The notes beneath the pieces are model-generated. The model saw only the letters and a list, made by a program, of their open reading frames with translations, was not told the origin of the DNA and did no database searches. 64,000 nt of DNA from Alphaproteobacteria bacterium (GTDB lineage: Bacteria > Pseudomonadota > Alphaproteobacteria > UBA8366): NCBI GenBank assembly GCA_009377445.1, contig WHUA01000003.1:186001-250000 (forward strand). The letters are read 5' to 3'. Positions 18,245 to 26,877 of the stretch are shown piece after piece. The first letter of the stretch is position 1, and each line of letters starts with the position of its first letter. Both the position numbers and the translations under genes were made by a program.

Positions 18245-19318
18245 TTACGGCGTCTTGCCGCCGGTCTCCGGCTGCACGGCGAGCGCTGCGGCTTTCCCCT
18301 CCGCAGACCGGTAGTGCGAGGAGGCAAGCAGCGCCGGTTTCTCGATCAGATGCCACGACAGGAAAGCGAGCAGCATCGCAAAGGACAGGCCGGCGGCGAA
18401 GCCGGCAGCCGGCGCCGCGAACAGCCCGAGCGCGGCAACGACGTGCAGAACCGGATAGTGGAAGATATAAAGGCCGTAGGACATGTCGCCGAAGCGGCCG
18501 AAGTTCCCGAGATAGGGCAGTATCTCGGCGACATAGATGACGATAATGGCTAGCGCCGCGGGGAACAGCCAGGGCAGGCCGAATTTCAGGTGACAGACCA
18601 CCACCGGCAGCGACAGCAGGGCGAGAAGATGGGCTCGCCGCTTGAACGCGCCGAAGTAATAGAACAGCAGCCCGCCCGATACGAAGAATGCCATCTGCCC
18701 CGGCAATTGCCGCTCCAGCACCTCATACATGCCCCGGCCCGTCGTGAGATGCAGATGGGCGAACACCTGCGCCCAGGCAATGGAGCCGACGTACAGGAGC
18801 GCGAGTATCCAGCCGATATTGAGACGCCGGCGGAGAAATGCGAGCAGCGGTACGGTCATGTAGAACATGACCTCGATCTTGATCGTCCACAGCGGGCCGT
18901 TCACCACCGGCTCGATGCTGTCGGCGAAGACGCCCGGCAATGTCGGCTGAAGGAAATTCAGGAACAGCAGATTCGCGACGAGGTAGCGGATCCATTCCGC
19001 CGAGGTGAAATAGGCCATCGGCGCAAGCGACGTCAGGAAGACGCCCAGGCCGGCCGCCACGACCACGATGGTGACGTAAGCCGGATAGACGCGCCTGATC
19101 CGTTTCGAGATATAACTGCCCACGCTCTTCGAGGATTCCCAGCTCTGAAAGATCAGGTAGCCGCTGATCACGAAGAAGCATTGAAGAGCGTTGTAGCCGT
19201 CGAAGGTGATGCCGAATGCCGTTGCGCGCAGCGGCTCGAGGCCGACCAGGTAGGCGTGCTCGAATGCCACCGCGACGGCAAGGGCAAGGCGTGTCAGATC
19301 GAAGTTATTGAGGCGCAC
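18245..19318 (-). CDS. Acyltransferase 3 family membrane protein
   Basis: A 357-aa integral membrane protein with about 10 hydrophobic helices. The N-terminus MRLNNFDLTRLALAVAVAFEHAYLVG has the conserved acceptor-side histidine of the OafA/NodX family (R-x10-H spacing), and FFVISGYLIFQSWESSKSVGSYISKRIRRVYPAY is the second family signature. It probably O-acetylates or otherwise acylates the polysaccharide at the membrane. The start is GTG at 19318. It is the last gene of the reverse block with the PIG-L deacetylase but separated from it by 223 bp of AT-rich DNA, so it may have its own promoter. Confidence 0.88.
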   Translation of the reverse strand: MRLNNFDLTRLALAVAVAFEHAYLVGLEPLRATAFGITFDGYNALQCFFVISGYLIFQSWESSKSVGSYISKRIRRVYPAYVTIVVVAAGLGVFLTSLAPMAYFTSAEWIRYLVANLLFLNFLQPTLPGVFADSIEPVVNGPLWTIKIEVMFYMTVPLLAFLRRRLNIGWILALLYVGSIAWAQVFAHLHLTTGRGMYEVLERQLPGQMAFFVSGGLLFYYFGAFKRRAHLLALLSLPVVVCHLKFGLPWLFPAALAIIVIYVAEILPYLGNFGRFGDMSYGLYIFHYPVLHVVAALGLFAAPAAGFAAGLSFAMLLAFLSWHLIEKPALLASSHYRSAEGKAAALAVQPETGGKTP

Positions 19319-19541
19319 GGAGTTTGTCCGGTGATTTCTTTCTGACTCTTCACCGGGAATCGTTGCGCGTTAATACTCCATTCGGACAGTAATTCATACT
19401 TTTGAGTATTATACTGAAGATAACAATTATAACGAGTAAAATATAGAAACTTCCACATATTTGATAATTTCAATAACAATAGCACGATCACAGTCGCACG
19501 TACTATTGCACGTGCCGGCTAATCTCGCTGACAATCGAAAT
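19319..19541 (-). promoter_or_regulatory. AT-rich gap upstream of the acyltransferase gene
   Basis: 223 bases, markedly AT-rich around 19370-19480, including GAGTATTATACTG near 19404 and several short A/T runs. On the minus strand it lies directly ahead of the acyltransferase GTG start and after the PIG-L stop, so a promoter for the acyltransferase is the simplest reading. No gene is seen. Confidence 0.35.
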
Positions 19542-20195
19542 TTACAGGATCATTTTCCGGGCGTGGAAGGCCTCGGCGTAGCCGGTGGGGGAGTCGCATT
19601 CGATCCCGCGCAGTCGCATCAACCCGGCGAAGGTGTCGGGCGTGAACCACTGGTGGTTCGTCTGGGTGGCGTAGCAGGCCATGAGCGTCTCGATCTTCCG
19701 CTCCATCATGGCTTTCGTCACCGGCACGAAGAGGTTCGGTTGGCCGAGGTCGCCATCGTATTTCGGGATCTCGTATTCCAGAACCAGGTGGCTGCGGAAG
19801 GTGTTCCAGGTCAGATCGGACAGCGTGCGGTGGTCCTGGTGGCGGTCCTGGCGATGATGCGTGAAGACCGCGTCCGGCGTCACGGAGCGCTTCAGCTCCT
19901 CGAAATACTCCTTCAGCTCGGCGCCGATGAAGGGGAAGAAGGCATTGCGGAACTGCTTGATGACGACCTTGCTCTCCCGCGCCTTGGCGAGCAGAACGGT
20001 CGCCGCCCGCTTGGTTTCCGCGGCGCGCCGCTCGTCGGAGCTGAAGACCACCCAATGGAAGGCGGCCTCCGGATGCTCGTCGACGAGGCGCAGAACGCTC
20101 GCACCGCAGCCGATCTCGATGTCGTCGCAATGCGCGCCGAGGAACAGAAACGTACCGGGCCGCCCCGCATCCACGCCAAGCTGCAACGGCATCAT
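19542..20195 (-). CDS. PIG-L family deacetylase
   Basis: A 217-aa zinc-dependent LmbE/PIG-L-like enzyme. The metal-binding AHCDDIE motif is at residues 21-27, followed by IGCGASVLRL, and the second motif THHRQDRHQDHRTLSDLTWNT supplies the distal histidines. Family members remove N-acetyl groups from amino sugars such as GlcNAc-PI or mycothiol precursors. Here it would deacetylate an N-acylated sugar intermediate. Two ATG codons lie in tandem at the start (20195, 20192). It is 34 bp downstream of the cytidylyltransferase gene on the same strand. The combination with an aminotransferase and an acyltransferase suggests re-acylation of an amino sugar (inference). Confidence 0.87.
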   Translation of the reverse strand: MMPLQLGVDAGRPGTFLFLGAHCDDIEIGCGASVLRLVDEHPEAAFHWVVFSSDERRAAETKRAATVLLAKARESKVVIKQFRNAFFPFIGAELKEYFEELKRSVTPDAVFTHHRQDRHQDHRTLSDLTWNTFRSHLVLEYEIPKYDGDLGQPNLFVPVTKAMMERKIETLMACYATQTNHQWFTPDTFAGLMRLRGIECDSPTGYAEAFHARKMIL

Positions 20196-20229
20196 CGGCT
20201 GGCGCCCCGCATCGAGTACCCGCGGCGGA

Positions 20230-21006
20230 TCATTTCTTCCAGACCTCCCAGGGCGTGTTTCCCTTCGAGGACATCTCGTCGAAGGTGATCTTGTCCTTGA
20301 AGGTATCCATCGCGCGCCAGAAGCCGTTGTATTCGTATCCGAACAACTGCTTTTCCGCGATCAGGCGCTGGAACGGCTCTTCGACCAATTCCTCGCCGTC
20401 GTTGATATAGTCGAAGATCTTATTCTTGAGGACGAAGAACCCGCCGTTCACAAGAATCTCCGAGCTGCTCAGGCTGCCGATCCGGTCGACGATCCCGGTC
20501 GGGTCGGTGTGGACCGCATGGAAGCTGTGCAGCGTGTGAACGCCGACGAAGCCTGCGGTCGTATTCGTCGAGAAGAACTTGTCCAGGTATTTGTCCAGCG
20601 GCAGGTCGGAAAGGCCGTCGCTGTAGTTCGCCATGAAGCATTCCTCGCCCTTGAGATGCTCCTTCACGGCGACCAGCCGCTGGCCGATATTCGACTGAGT
20701 CCCGGTTTCGACGAAGGTGATCCGCCAGTCGTGAATGTCGCTGCTCAGCAGCTCGACGTCCTTGCCGCCGTTCGACAGCACGAAGTCGTTCGAGACGCAC
20801 TCGTCGTAATTCAGGAAGAAGTCCTTGATCATGTCGCCGCGATAGCCGAGGCAAAGGATGAAGTCCTTGTGCCCGTAATGCGCGTAGTAGCGCATCAGGT
20901 TCCAGAGAATCGGGCGATAACCGATGGTGACCAGCGGCTTCGGAATCGTCTCGGAATATTCGCGCAGACGCGTTCCCAGTCCCCCGCAAAAAAGCACGAC
21001 CTTCAT
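20230..21006 (-). CDS. Sugar-1-phosphate nucleotidyltransferase, glucose-1-phosphate cytidylyltransferase type
   Basis: A 258-aa nucleotidyltransferase. The N-terminal FCGGLGTRLREYSETIPKPLVTIG is the nucleotide-binding signature; PILWNLMRYYAHYGHKDFILCLGYRGDMIKDFF, NYSDGLSDLPL and the late NGFWRAMDTFKDK match RfbF-type CTP:glucose-1-phosphate cytidylyltransferases. It would make CDP-glucose or a related CDP-sugar. No CDP-glucose 4,6-dehydratase gene is in the window, so the usual CDP-dideoxyhexose route is incomplete here. In the reverse operon between ugd (74 bp upstream) and the PIG-L gene (34 bp downstream). Confidence 0.85.
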   Translation of the reverse strand: MKVVLFCGGLGTRLREYSETIPKPLVTIGYRPILWNLMRYYAHYGHKDFILCLGYRGDMIKDFFLNYDECVSNDFVLSNGGKDVELLSSDIHDWRITFVETGTQSNIGQRLVAVKEHLKGEECFMANYSDGLSDLPLDKYLDKFFSTNTTAGFVGVHTLHSFHAVHTDPTGIVDRIGSLSSSEILVNGGFFVLKNKIFDYINDGEELVEEPFQRLIAEKQLFGYEYNGFWRAMDTFKDKITFDEMSSKGNTPWEVWKK

Positions 21007-21080
21007 GGCTTATACCCTGTGTGTTCCCGCTACCCTGTTCAATCACGCATCCCGTCCGCGAAATACGCTGCGGGCGGGTC

Positions 21081-22418
21081 CTATAGGCCGATGCCGTCGT
21101 AGCGTCGGACCGAGCGCTTATCCAACATGCGCCGCCCGTCGATGACGACCGGCGGATTGGCGACGTCCGACAGCAATGCCGGCAACCGGCCGAATTCCTT
21201 CCAGCTCGTCGTAATGACCACCGCTTCGGCGCCGCGAACCGCCTCCTCGAGGCTTTCCGCGAAGCTGACCTTGCCTTCCGGCAGCGCCTTTCGGGCAGGC
21301 TCGATCGCGATCGGATCGAACGCGCTGACGGCGGCGCCATCCTGGAGCAACAGGTCGATGATGGGGAGCGCCGGCGACTGGCGTATATCGTCGGTGTCGG
21401 ATTTGAATGCCAGGCCCAGCACCGCAACCCGGACGCCCCGGAGACTGGGGAAATGCTTCCGCAGGATCGCGACCGTCCGCTCGGGGCGCTCGCGGTTGAT
21501 CTCGAGCACGCTGTTCAGAATCCGCATCGGTTCGCCGGCGGACGCCCCCTGCGCCGCGAGCGCGCTGACGTCCTTGGGCAGGCAGCTCCCGCCGAAGCCG
21601 CACCCGGCATAGAGGAACGACGCGATCGGCGCGGTCACCCGCTGCCCATCCTTCAAGGTCGTGGTGAAGTAGCGCGCCAGATGCACCGCCTTCATCACTT
21701 CGGCCGCATCGATGCCGCCGAGACGCGTGGCGAGGTTCGCGATCTCGTTCGAGAAGGAAATCATCGTCGCCAGCGTGGCGTTGGAGGCGTACTTGATCAG
21801 CTCGGCCGTCTTGTTGTTGGTCCGGACGGTCGGCGCATCCTTGAACGGCGCGTAGATGGCCGCCATCGTCTCGATCGCCTTCTCGTCCGCGCCGCCGAGC
21901 ACGATGCGGTCCGGATCCATGAAATCCTGTACGGCGACGCCTTCGGTCAGGAATTCCGGATTCATGCCGACGCCGAAGTCCCGTCCGGAAACCTTGCCCG
22001 ATTCCTCCGCCACGATCGGCGCGACGACATTGTCGGTGGTCCCCGGAATTACAGTGCTCTTCACGATGACGAGGTGATAGCTGGCCTTGTCGGCCAGCGC
22101 CCGGCCGATCTCGCGCGCCGCCTGGCGGATATAGGTAAGGTCGATTTCCTTGCCGTCGAAGGGCGTTCCGACCGCGATGAAGGTGACATCGCTTTCGAGA
22201 ACCGCATCCCGCAGCGTTTCCGTCACCCACAGCCGCTTGCCGAGATGGCGCTGCAGCAACGGCTCCAGCCCCTCCTCGAAGATCGGGGTCTTGCCGCTGC
22301 GGATCGTCTGGACCTTGACCGGGTCCACGTCGACGCAGGTGACGTCGTGCCCGACCTCAGCGAGGCACACGCCCGTTACCAGGCCGACATAGCCGGTGCC
22401 GATGACGGAAATACGCAC
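21081..22418 (-). CDS. ugd: UDP-glucose 6-dehydrogenase
   Basis: A 445-aa enzyme. N-terminal Rossmann motif VIGTGYVGLVTGVCLAEVGH; KSTVIPGTTDNV; MNPEFLTEGVAVQDFMDPDRIVLG; the catalytic cysteine in AGCGFGGSCLPKDVSAL is about residue 279; LGLAFKSDTDDIRQSP follows. These are UDP-glucose rather than GDP-mannose dehydrogenase signatures (compare algD at 9260-10573). It makes UDP-glucuronate, the substrate of the UXS proteins. The start is GTG at 22418, directly abutting the TAG stop of the upstream SDR gene (zero-base spacing), so translation is probably coupled. Confidence 0.93.
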   Translation of the reverse strand: MRISVIGTGYVGLVTGVCLAEVGHDVTCVDVDPVKVQTIRSGKTPIFEEGLEPLLQRHLGKRLWVTETLRDAVLESDVTFIAVGTPFDGKEIDLTYIRQAAREIGRALADKASYHLVIVKSTVIPGTTDNVVAPIVAEESGKVSGRDFGVGMNPEFLTEGVAVQDFMDPDRIVLGGADEKAIETMAAIYAPFKDAPTVRTNNKTAELIKYASNATLATMISFSNEIANLATRLGGIDAAEVMKAVHLARYFTTTLKDGQRVTAPIASFLYAGCGFGGSCLPKDVSALAAQGASAGEPMRILNSVLEINRERPERTVAILRKHFPSLRGVRVAVLGLAFKSDTDDIRQSPALPIIDLLLQDGAAVSAFDPIAIEPARKALPEGKVSFAESLEEAVRGAEAVVITTSWKEFGRLPALLSDVANPPVVIDGRRMLDKRSVRRYDGIGL

Positions 22419-23546
22419 CTACTTCTCCTCCGCGACGCGGTTATGGGCGTACCAGATGAGCGCCCGGCGCACGCCCTCCTTGGGCAGCACCTTCGGCTGA
22501 TAGCCGAGCTCGTTGCGCGCCTTGTCGATGACCGGGCAGCGGCGGTTGGGGTTGTCGATCAGGTAGTCCTTGTCCAAGCTCTCCTTACGGACGAGCTTGC
22601 CTTCGTAGCCGAGAAGCTCCTTCGCCGTGGCGATGGTCAGCTCCGCCAGATCGGCGACCGAGATCTCCGGGCGGTCGATGCCGACGTTATAGGGCTCGCC
22701 CTTCCGGCCCTTGACCAGAACCTTGTAGTAGCCGGTGATCGCGTCCGAGCTGTAGCAGAAGGTGCGCCTCGGCGAGCCGTCGGAGAACATGACGATGTCG
22801 CGGCCGTTGATGACGTCGCGCGCGAAATCCGGAAGCGCGCGCCCGTCGGTGATCTTCAGGCCGGGACCGTAATTGTTGAACGGCCGCGCCATGGTGATCT
22901 GCAGGTCGTGCTGCTGGGCGAAATTGACGCAGAGCGTCTCGCCGAATCTCTTCGACTCGTCGTAGCAGGCGCGCGGACCGGTGCAGGAGACGTTGCCCCG
23001 GTAATCTTCCGGCGTCGGTATCTGGTCCGGCGCCGGGTCGCCATAGATCTCGCTCGACGAATAGAACAGGAACCCCTCGACGGGCTTCCCCTTCTTTTTC
23101 TGGGCGAGGCTGTAGTTCAGCAGGTTGCGCAGGCCGGTGATGTTCGAGTCCATCGTCTCGATCGGGTAGCGCCGGTAATAGGTCGGCGACGCAATGCTGG
23201 CCGCATGGATGATGAAGGCGAAGTCGCCCATGTCCGCCGGCAGCGGATTGCACATGTCGTGCGTCACCAGCGTGAGGTTTGGGTTTCCCTCGAGGTTGGA
23301 CAGCCAGTCAGGCATGCCGCGGATATAGTTGTCGTAGAGCGTTACCCGAATCGGCTTGGCAGGCGAGCGGGTGCGGTTCCAATGAAGCGGCGCCTGGACC
23401 AGGTAATAGCCGAGGAAGCCGGCGCCGCCCGTGATGAGCAGATTTTTCCCCTCCATCCGCGCCATCTCTTCGGAAAGATCCTGGCAGATATTGTCCAGGT
23501 CCTCCCCAACGAGCTCTTTCAAACTCGGGATCTTCGTCATCGTCAT
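22419..23546 (-). CDS. NAD-dependent epimerase/dehydratase, UXS-like
   Basis: A 375-aa extended SDR starting at ATG 23546 (MTMTKIPSL); an upstream in-frame extension to 23672 looks non-coding. An approximately 30-residue N-terminal extension precedes [15 protein letters not shown] (NAD site). [25 protein letters not shown] (catalytic YxxxK), ARPFNNYGPGL and SDGSPRRTFCYSSDAITGYYKVL follow the UDP-glucuronate decarboxylase pattern, but the middle region differs from the classical UXS at 11929-12876. It could be a second decarboxylase or a C4 epimerase/dehydratase working on UDP-glucuronate made by the adjacent ugd. First gene of the reverse block. Confidence 0.82.
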   Translation of the reverse strand: MTMTKIPSLKELVGEDLDNICQDLSEEMARMEGKNLLITGGAGFLGYYLVQAPLHWNRTRSPAKPIRVTLYDNYIRGMPDWLSNLEGNPNLTLVTHDMCNPLPADMGDFAFIIHAASIASPTYYRRYPIETMDSNITGLRNLLNYSLAQKKKGKPVEGFLFYSSSEIYGDPAPDQIPTPEDYRGNVSCTGPRACYDESKRFGETLCVNFAQQHDLQITMARPFNNYGPGLKITDGRALPDFARDVINGRDIVMFSDGSPRRTFCYSSDAITGYYKVLVKGRKGEPYNVGIDRPEISVADLAELTIATAKELLGYEGKLVRKESLDKDYLIDNPNRRCPVIDKARNELGYQPKVLPKEGVRRALIWYAHNRVAEEK

Positions 23547-24080
23547 GTTCACGGTAGGGTCCCCAATATTTTCAATGCCTTGAGTGGGGTCTGCTGCAAA
23601 TCCACTCCGCTCGGACGAAGCCACGGCGGAACCGGACGGTTCGCCGCTGCGTCGCCGCAAGTCTATAAGCATTGTTTATGCGCCCCGGATGGCCGACAAC
23701 AACAGCTATCTATCACCCCCTAAGCGTTACCCCTTGTTGGCGAACAGGCCGAAATCGCGGCGGATATGAGGAAAATAATCATAATAATTCAATGCGATAC
23801 GCGTGTTGCGGAAAATTAACCATCTTCGCGCCCAATAGCGACCAAGGCGATACGGCTAGGCTCGTTCCGCCGCTGCGCTGTCGGGGCCGGATGTCGATTC
23901 TCAACGCCGATTTCGAACGGGGTCATACTCCATAAGAACTATGGCGCTCCCAAAATCGTCGTGTTTCTTCGGTTATTATAGGAAACCGCCCGCCGCAGGG
24001 CCGGCATGACCCCGGCAAACCCGCCGCGGGCCAAGAGGTTGGGTTGCTGCCCAGCCGCACCATGAACTGGAACTCGAGCC
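23547..24080. promoter_or_regulatory. Divergent intergenic region, UXS-like gene / beta-helix gene
   Basis: 534 bases between divergent genes. The middle (about 23760-23850) is AT-rich, with GGAAAATAATCATAATAATTC, and probably holds promoters for both directions. Short open frames here have no domain or ribosome site. No hairpin with a T-run is evident. Confidence 0.4.
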
Positions 24081-25538
24081 ATGAAATGGAACGTCGTCAG
24101 GATTTCGATTGTAGCCGTCACGGGATTGCCGCTGATGGCATTCGGCTGCCAGCAGATCGATGCGCAGAATTCCATCTCGCTGAAGCCCGGTGACGACGTT
24201 CAGGCAGCCGTCGCGAGTGCGCCGGAGGGCGCCGAGTTCCATTTCGCGCCGGGCATCTACCGGATGCAGATGATCAAGCCCAAGAACGGCCAGAAGTTCA
24301 TCGGCAAGCCCGGGGTTGTCCTGTCCGGCGCGAAGATTCTCGACAACTGGAAACCGCTGGGCGCGACATGGGCCGTCTCCGGCCTTCCCGAGCCGCTGCA
24401 CCGTTCCGGCGAATGCGACGAGGGATTCGATCTCTGCTCATACCGTGAAGATCTGTTCGTCGACGGCAAGCTTTACCAGCGGGTGGCCAGCCTGAGCCGG
24501 CTATCGCCGGGGAAATGGCTTGCCGAGGACGACAAGGTGTATCTGCGGACAAAACCTGCCGGGCGAAAAGTCGAAATTGGCCTAGCCCCCTATGCCTTCG
24601 CTGGCAATGCGGAAAACGTCACGATCCGCAACCTAGTCATCGAGAAATACGCAACGGAGGCGCAGCACGGCGCGATCGACGGCAGCGAAGGAAAGGGCTG
24701 GCAGGTCATCGACGTCGTCGCCCGGTGGAACCACGGCGGCGGGCTCTATCCTGGAAAAAACATGGTCGTCCGAGGCGGATCCTATTCCTACAACGGGCAG
24801 ATCGGAATGGTCGGCGAAGGCGATGGCGCGGTCATCGACGGCGTCGAGATCGCGCATAACAATTGGGCCAACTACAATTGGGGCTGGGAAGCGGGCGGCA
24901 CGAAATTCTGGCGCTCCGACGGGTTGGTAGTGCGCAATTCGTGCATCCACAGCAACAACGGGCCCGGCCTGTGGACCGATATCGACAACATCAACATCTT
25001 GATCGAGAACAACACCGTCTTCGGCAACGACGGCGACGGGATCAAGCACGAGATTTCATACAAGGCCACGATCCGCAAGAATTTCGTGACCAACAACGGC
25101 AAGGGCAAGGACGAATGGATGTGGGGATCGCAGATCCTGGTCCAGAACAGCTCGGACGTCGAAGTCTACGAGAACACCGTCGAAGTGCCCGCCAAGTTCG
25201 GCAACGGTATCGGCCTGATAAACCAAGAGCGCGGCGACGGGGCGCACGGCCCTTGGGTAACGACCAAGACCAACGTGCATGACAACCTCATCGTCTATCT
25301 CGGCAACCGCGGCGTCACCGGCCTGGTGACGGACGTCCGTATCGAACAGTTCAACAACGACCACAGCAACTTCTTCAATCGCAATACTTATGTCGTGACG
25401 CGGGAGGACCAGGCCTTCTGGAAGGACATGGACGGCGACGCCACCTGGTCGAACCTGCGCGACTCGCATATGGAAAAGGACGGCAAGCTAATCGTCGAGC
25501 GGCGCTCGCCGACCAAAGTGAAATGCGGCTCCAAATGA
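24081..25538 (+). CDS. Secreted right-handed beta-helix protein
   Basis: A 485-aa protein with an N-terminal hydrophobic signal (VVRISIVAVTGLPLMAFGC); Cys23 could be lipidated, although the lipobox is weak. From about residue 30 there is a pectate-lyase-like start (ISLKPGDDVQAAVASAPEGAEFHFAPGIYRM). Then come many parallel beta-helix rungs marked by repeated N-rich turns such as VTIRNLVIEKY, NILIENNTVFGNDGDGI, ATIRKNFVTNNG and VEVYENTVEV. The fold is shared by polysaccharide lyases, AlgG-type C5-epimerases and deacetylase partners. In a locus with algD, an uronate epimerase or lyase acting in the periplasm is attractive but unproven. No catalytic motif could be assigned. Confidence 0.8.
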   Translation: MKWNVVRISIVAVTGLPLMAFGCQQIDAQNSISLKPGDDVQAAVASAPEGAEFHFAPGIYRMQMIKPKNGQKFIGKPGVVLSGAKILDNWKPLGATWAVSGLPEPLHRSGECDEGFDLCSYREDLFVDGKLYQRVASLSRLSPGKWLAEDDKVYLRTKPAGRKVEIGLAPYAFAGNAENVTIRNLVIEKYATEAQHGAIDGSEGKGWQVIDVVARWNHGGGLYPGKNMVVRGGSYSYNGQIGMVGEGDGAVIDGVEIAHNNWANYNWGWEAGGTKFWRSDGLVVRNSCIHSNNGPGLWTDIDNINILIENNTVFGNDGDGIKHEISYKATIRKNFVTNNGKGKDEWMWGSQILVQNSSDVEVYENTVEVPAKFGNGIGLINQERGDGAHGPWVTTKTNVHDNLIVYLGNRGVTGLVTDVRIEQFNNDHSNFFNRNTYVVTREDQAFWKDMDGDATWSNLRDSHMEKDGKLIVERRSPTKVKCGSK

Positions 25539-25599
25539 TCCCGATTCGCGCCGCGGGGACCGGCGCATCCGCACGGTCCGCGTTCCCCGACGCATAGCA

Positions 25600-26877
25600 A
25601 TGACCCAAGGCGCCCCCCGCAGGTTGAAGGTACTGTTGTCGGCCTATGCCTGCGCCCCCAACACCGGCTCGGAACAAGGAGTCGGCTGGGACTGCGTCAA
25701 GGCGCTGTCGGAACACCACGATCTCTGCGTCATCACGCGCGGCGACGCACGCGGAGAGATCGAGGCCCATCTTGCGGCACATCCCATGCCGAAGGTGCGG
25801 TTCGTCTACTACGAGCTCCCCCGTTTCCTGCGGCCCGGCGGGTTCGGCGACAGCAAGCGGCCCACGCAGCTCTACTACTACCTCTGGCAGATCGGCATCT
25901 ACTTCCTTGCCAAACGGCTGATATCGACGCAGGACGTCGACATCGTCCATCACGTCACCTTCGTGAAATTCTGGGCGCCGAGCTTTCTGGCCGCGTTGCC
26001 GAAGCCGTTCCTTTGGGGGCCGGTGGGCGGCGGGGAAACCGCGCCGGCGCCTTTCCTGACGAGCTTCAGCGGACGCGGGCGCCTTTACGAGCGCCTCCGC
26101 GACATCGGCCGATGGGCCGGCGAACATGATCCTTTCGTCCGCCTCACCGCGCGGCGCGCGGCGATGACGCTGGCGAGCACGGACGAAACCGCGGATCGCG
26201 TGCGGCGCATCAATGCCGGCGGCCCGGTCATCGTCTGTCCCGCCATCGGCGTGACGGAGGCGGAGCTCGCTATGTACGGCCAGCGGGGCGACACGGCGGG
26301 ACCGCGGGTGCGCTTCGTCAGCGTCGGCCGCTTTCTGCATTGGAAGGGCTTCCACCTGGCGCTGGAGGCGTTTTCCAGGGCAAAGATCCCGAACGCCGAG
26401 TACTGCCTTATCGGCGACGGTCCCGAGCGCGACCGGCTGAAGGCGCTTGCGCGCCGTCTCGGTATCGAGGAAGCCGTCTCTTTCACTGGCAACATCCCCC
26501 GGAATGCAGTACTTCAACAGTTATCCGACTGCGATGTTCTCGTGCATCCGAGCCTGCACGAGTCGGGAGGAGGCGTCTGCCTCGAGGCCATGGCGGCGAA
26601 GCTACCGGTCATCGCTTTCGACCTGGGCGGCCCTGCGCTGCACCATTCGCACGATGCCGGTCTCGTCGTTCGCGCCAAGAGCCCCGATCAGGCGATCCGG
26701 GACCTCGCCCGTGCGATGGCCGAACTCGCCGGCGCCCCCGAAAGGCGGCGCGTCCTGGCGCAGAACGGCTATTGCCGCCTCCGCGCCCAATATCTTTGGC
26801 CGGCGAAGGCCCTTCGCTACACGAGCATCTATCGCGCCATCCTCGACGGCTCCCCCTGCGCGAGTAAGCGGACGTGA
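25600..26877 (+). CDS. Glycosyltransferase family 4 protein
   Basis: A 425-aa GT-B glycosyltransferase. It begins RRLKVLLSAYACAPNTGSEQGVGWDCVKAL, the start of a known GT4 subgroup; a central FLWGPVGGGETAP loop follows; the C-terminal donor domain has RFVSVGRFLHWKGFHLALEAF, CLIGDGPERDRL, SFTGNIPRNAVLQQL and HPSLHESGGGVCLEAMAAKLPVIAFDLGGP with the E-x7-E pattern. It probably adds one residue of the repeat unit. Its stop overlaps the flippase start by 4 bp (GTGA), which places it in one operon with the flippase. The start ATG at 25600 has no strong ribosome site. Confidence 0.88.
   Translation: MTQGAPRRLKVLLSAYACAPNTGSEQGVGWDCVKALSEHHDLCVITRGDARGEIEAHLAAHPMPKVRFVYYELPRFLRPGGFGDSKRPTQLYYYLWQIGIYFLAKRLISTQDVDIVHHVTFVKFWAPSFLAALPKPFLWGPVGGGETAPAPFLTSFSGRGRLYERLRDIGRWAGEHDPFVRLTARRAAMTLASTDETADRVRRINAGGPVIVCPAIGVTEAELAMYGQRGDTAGPRVRFVSVGRFLHWKGFHLALEAFSRAKIPNAEYCLIGDGPERDRLKALARRLGIEEAVSFTGNIPRNAVLQQLSDCDVLVHPSLHESGGGVCLEAMAAKLPVIAFDLGGPALHHSHDAGLVVRAKSPDQAIRDLARAMAELAGAPERRRVLAQNGYCRLRAQYLWPAKALRYTSIYRAILDGSPCASKRT

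Noticed and set aside
9260..24081. A complete alginate biosynthesis operon
   Set aside because: algD is clear but alg8, alg44, algK, algE and algX homologues are absent; a Wzx/Wzy-type machinery is present instead.
24081..25538. Confident lipoprotein call for the beta-helix protein
   Set aside because: The sequence before Cys23 (MAFG) departs from the usual lipobox at -3 and -2, so ordinary secretion is equally possible.
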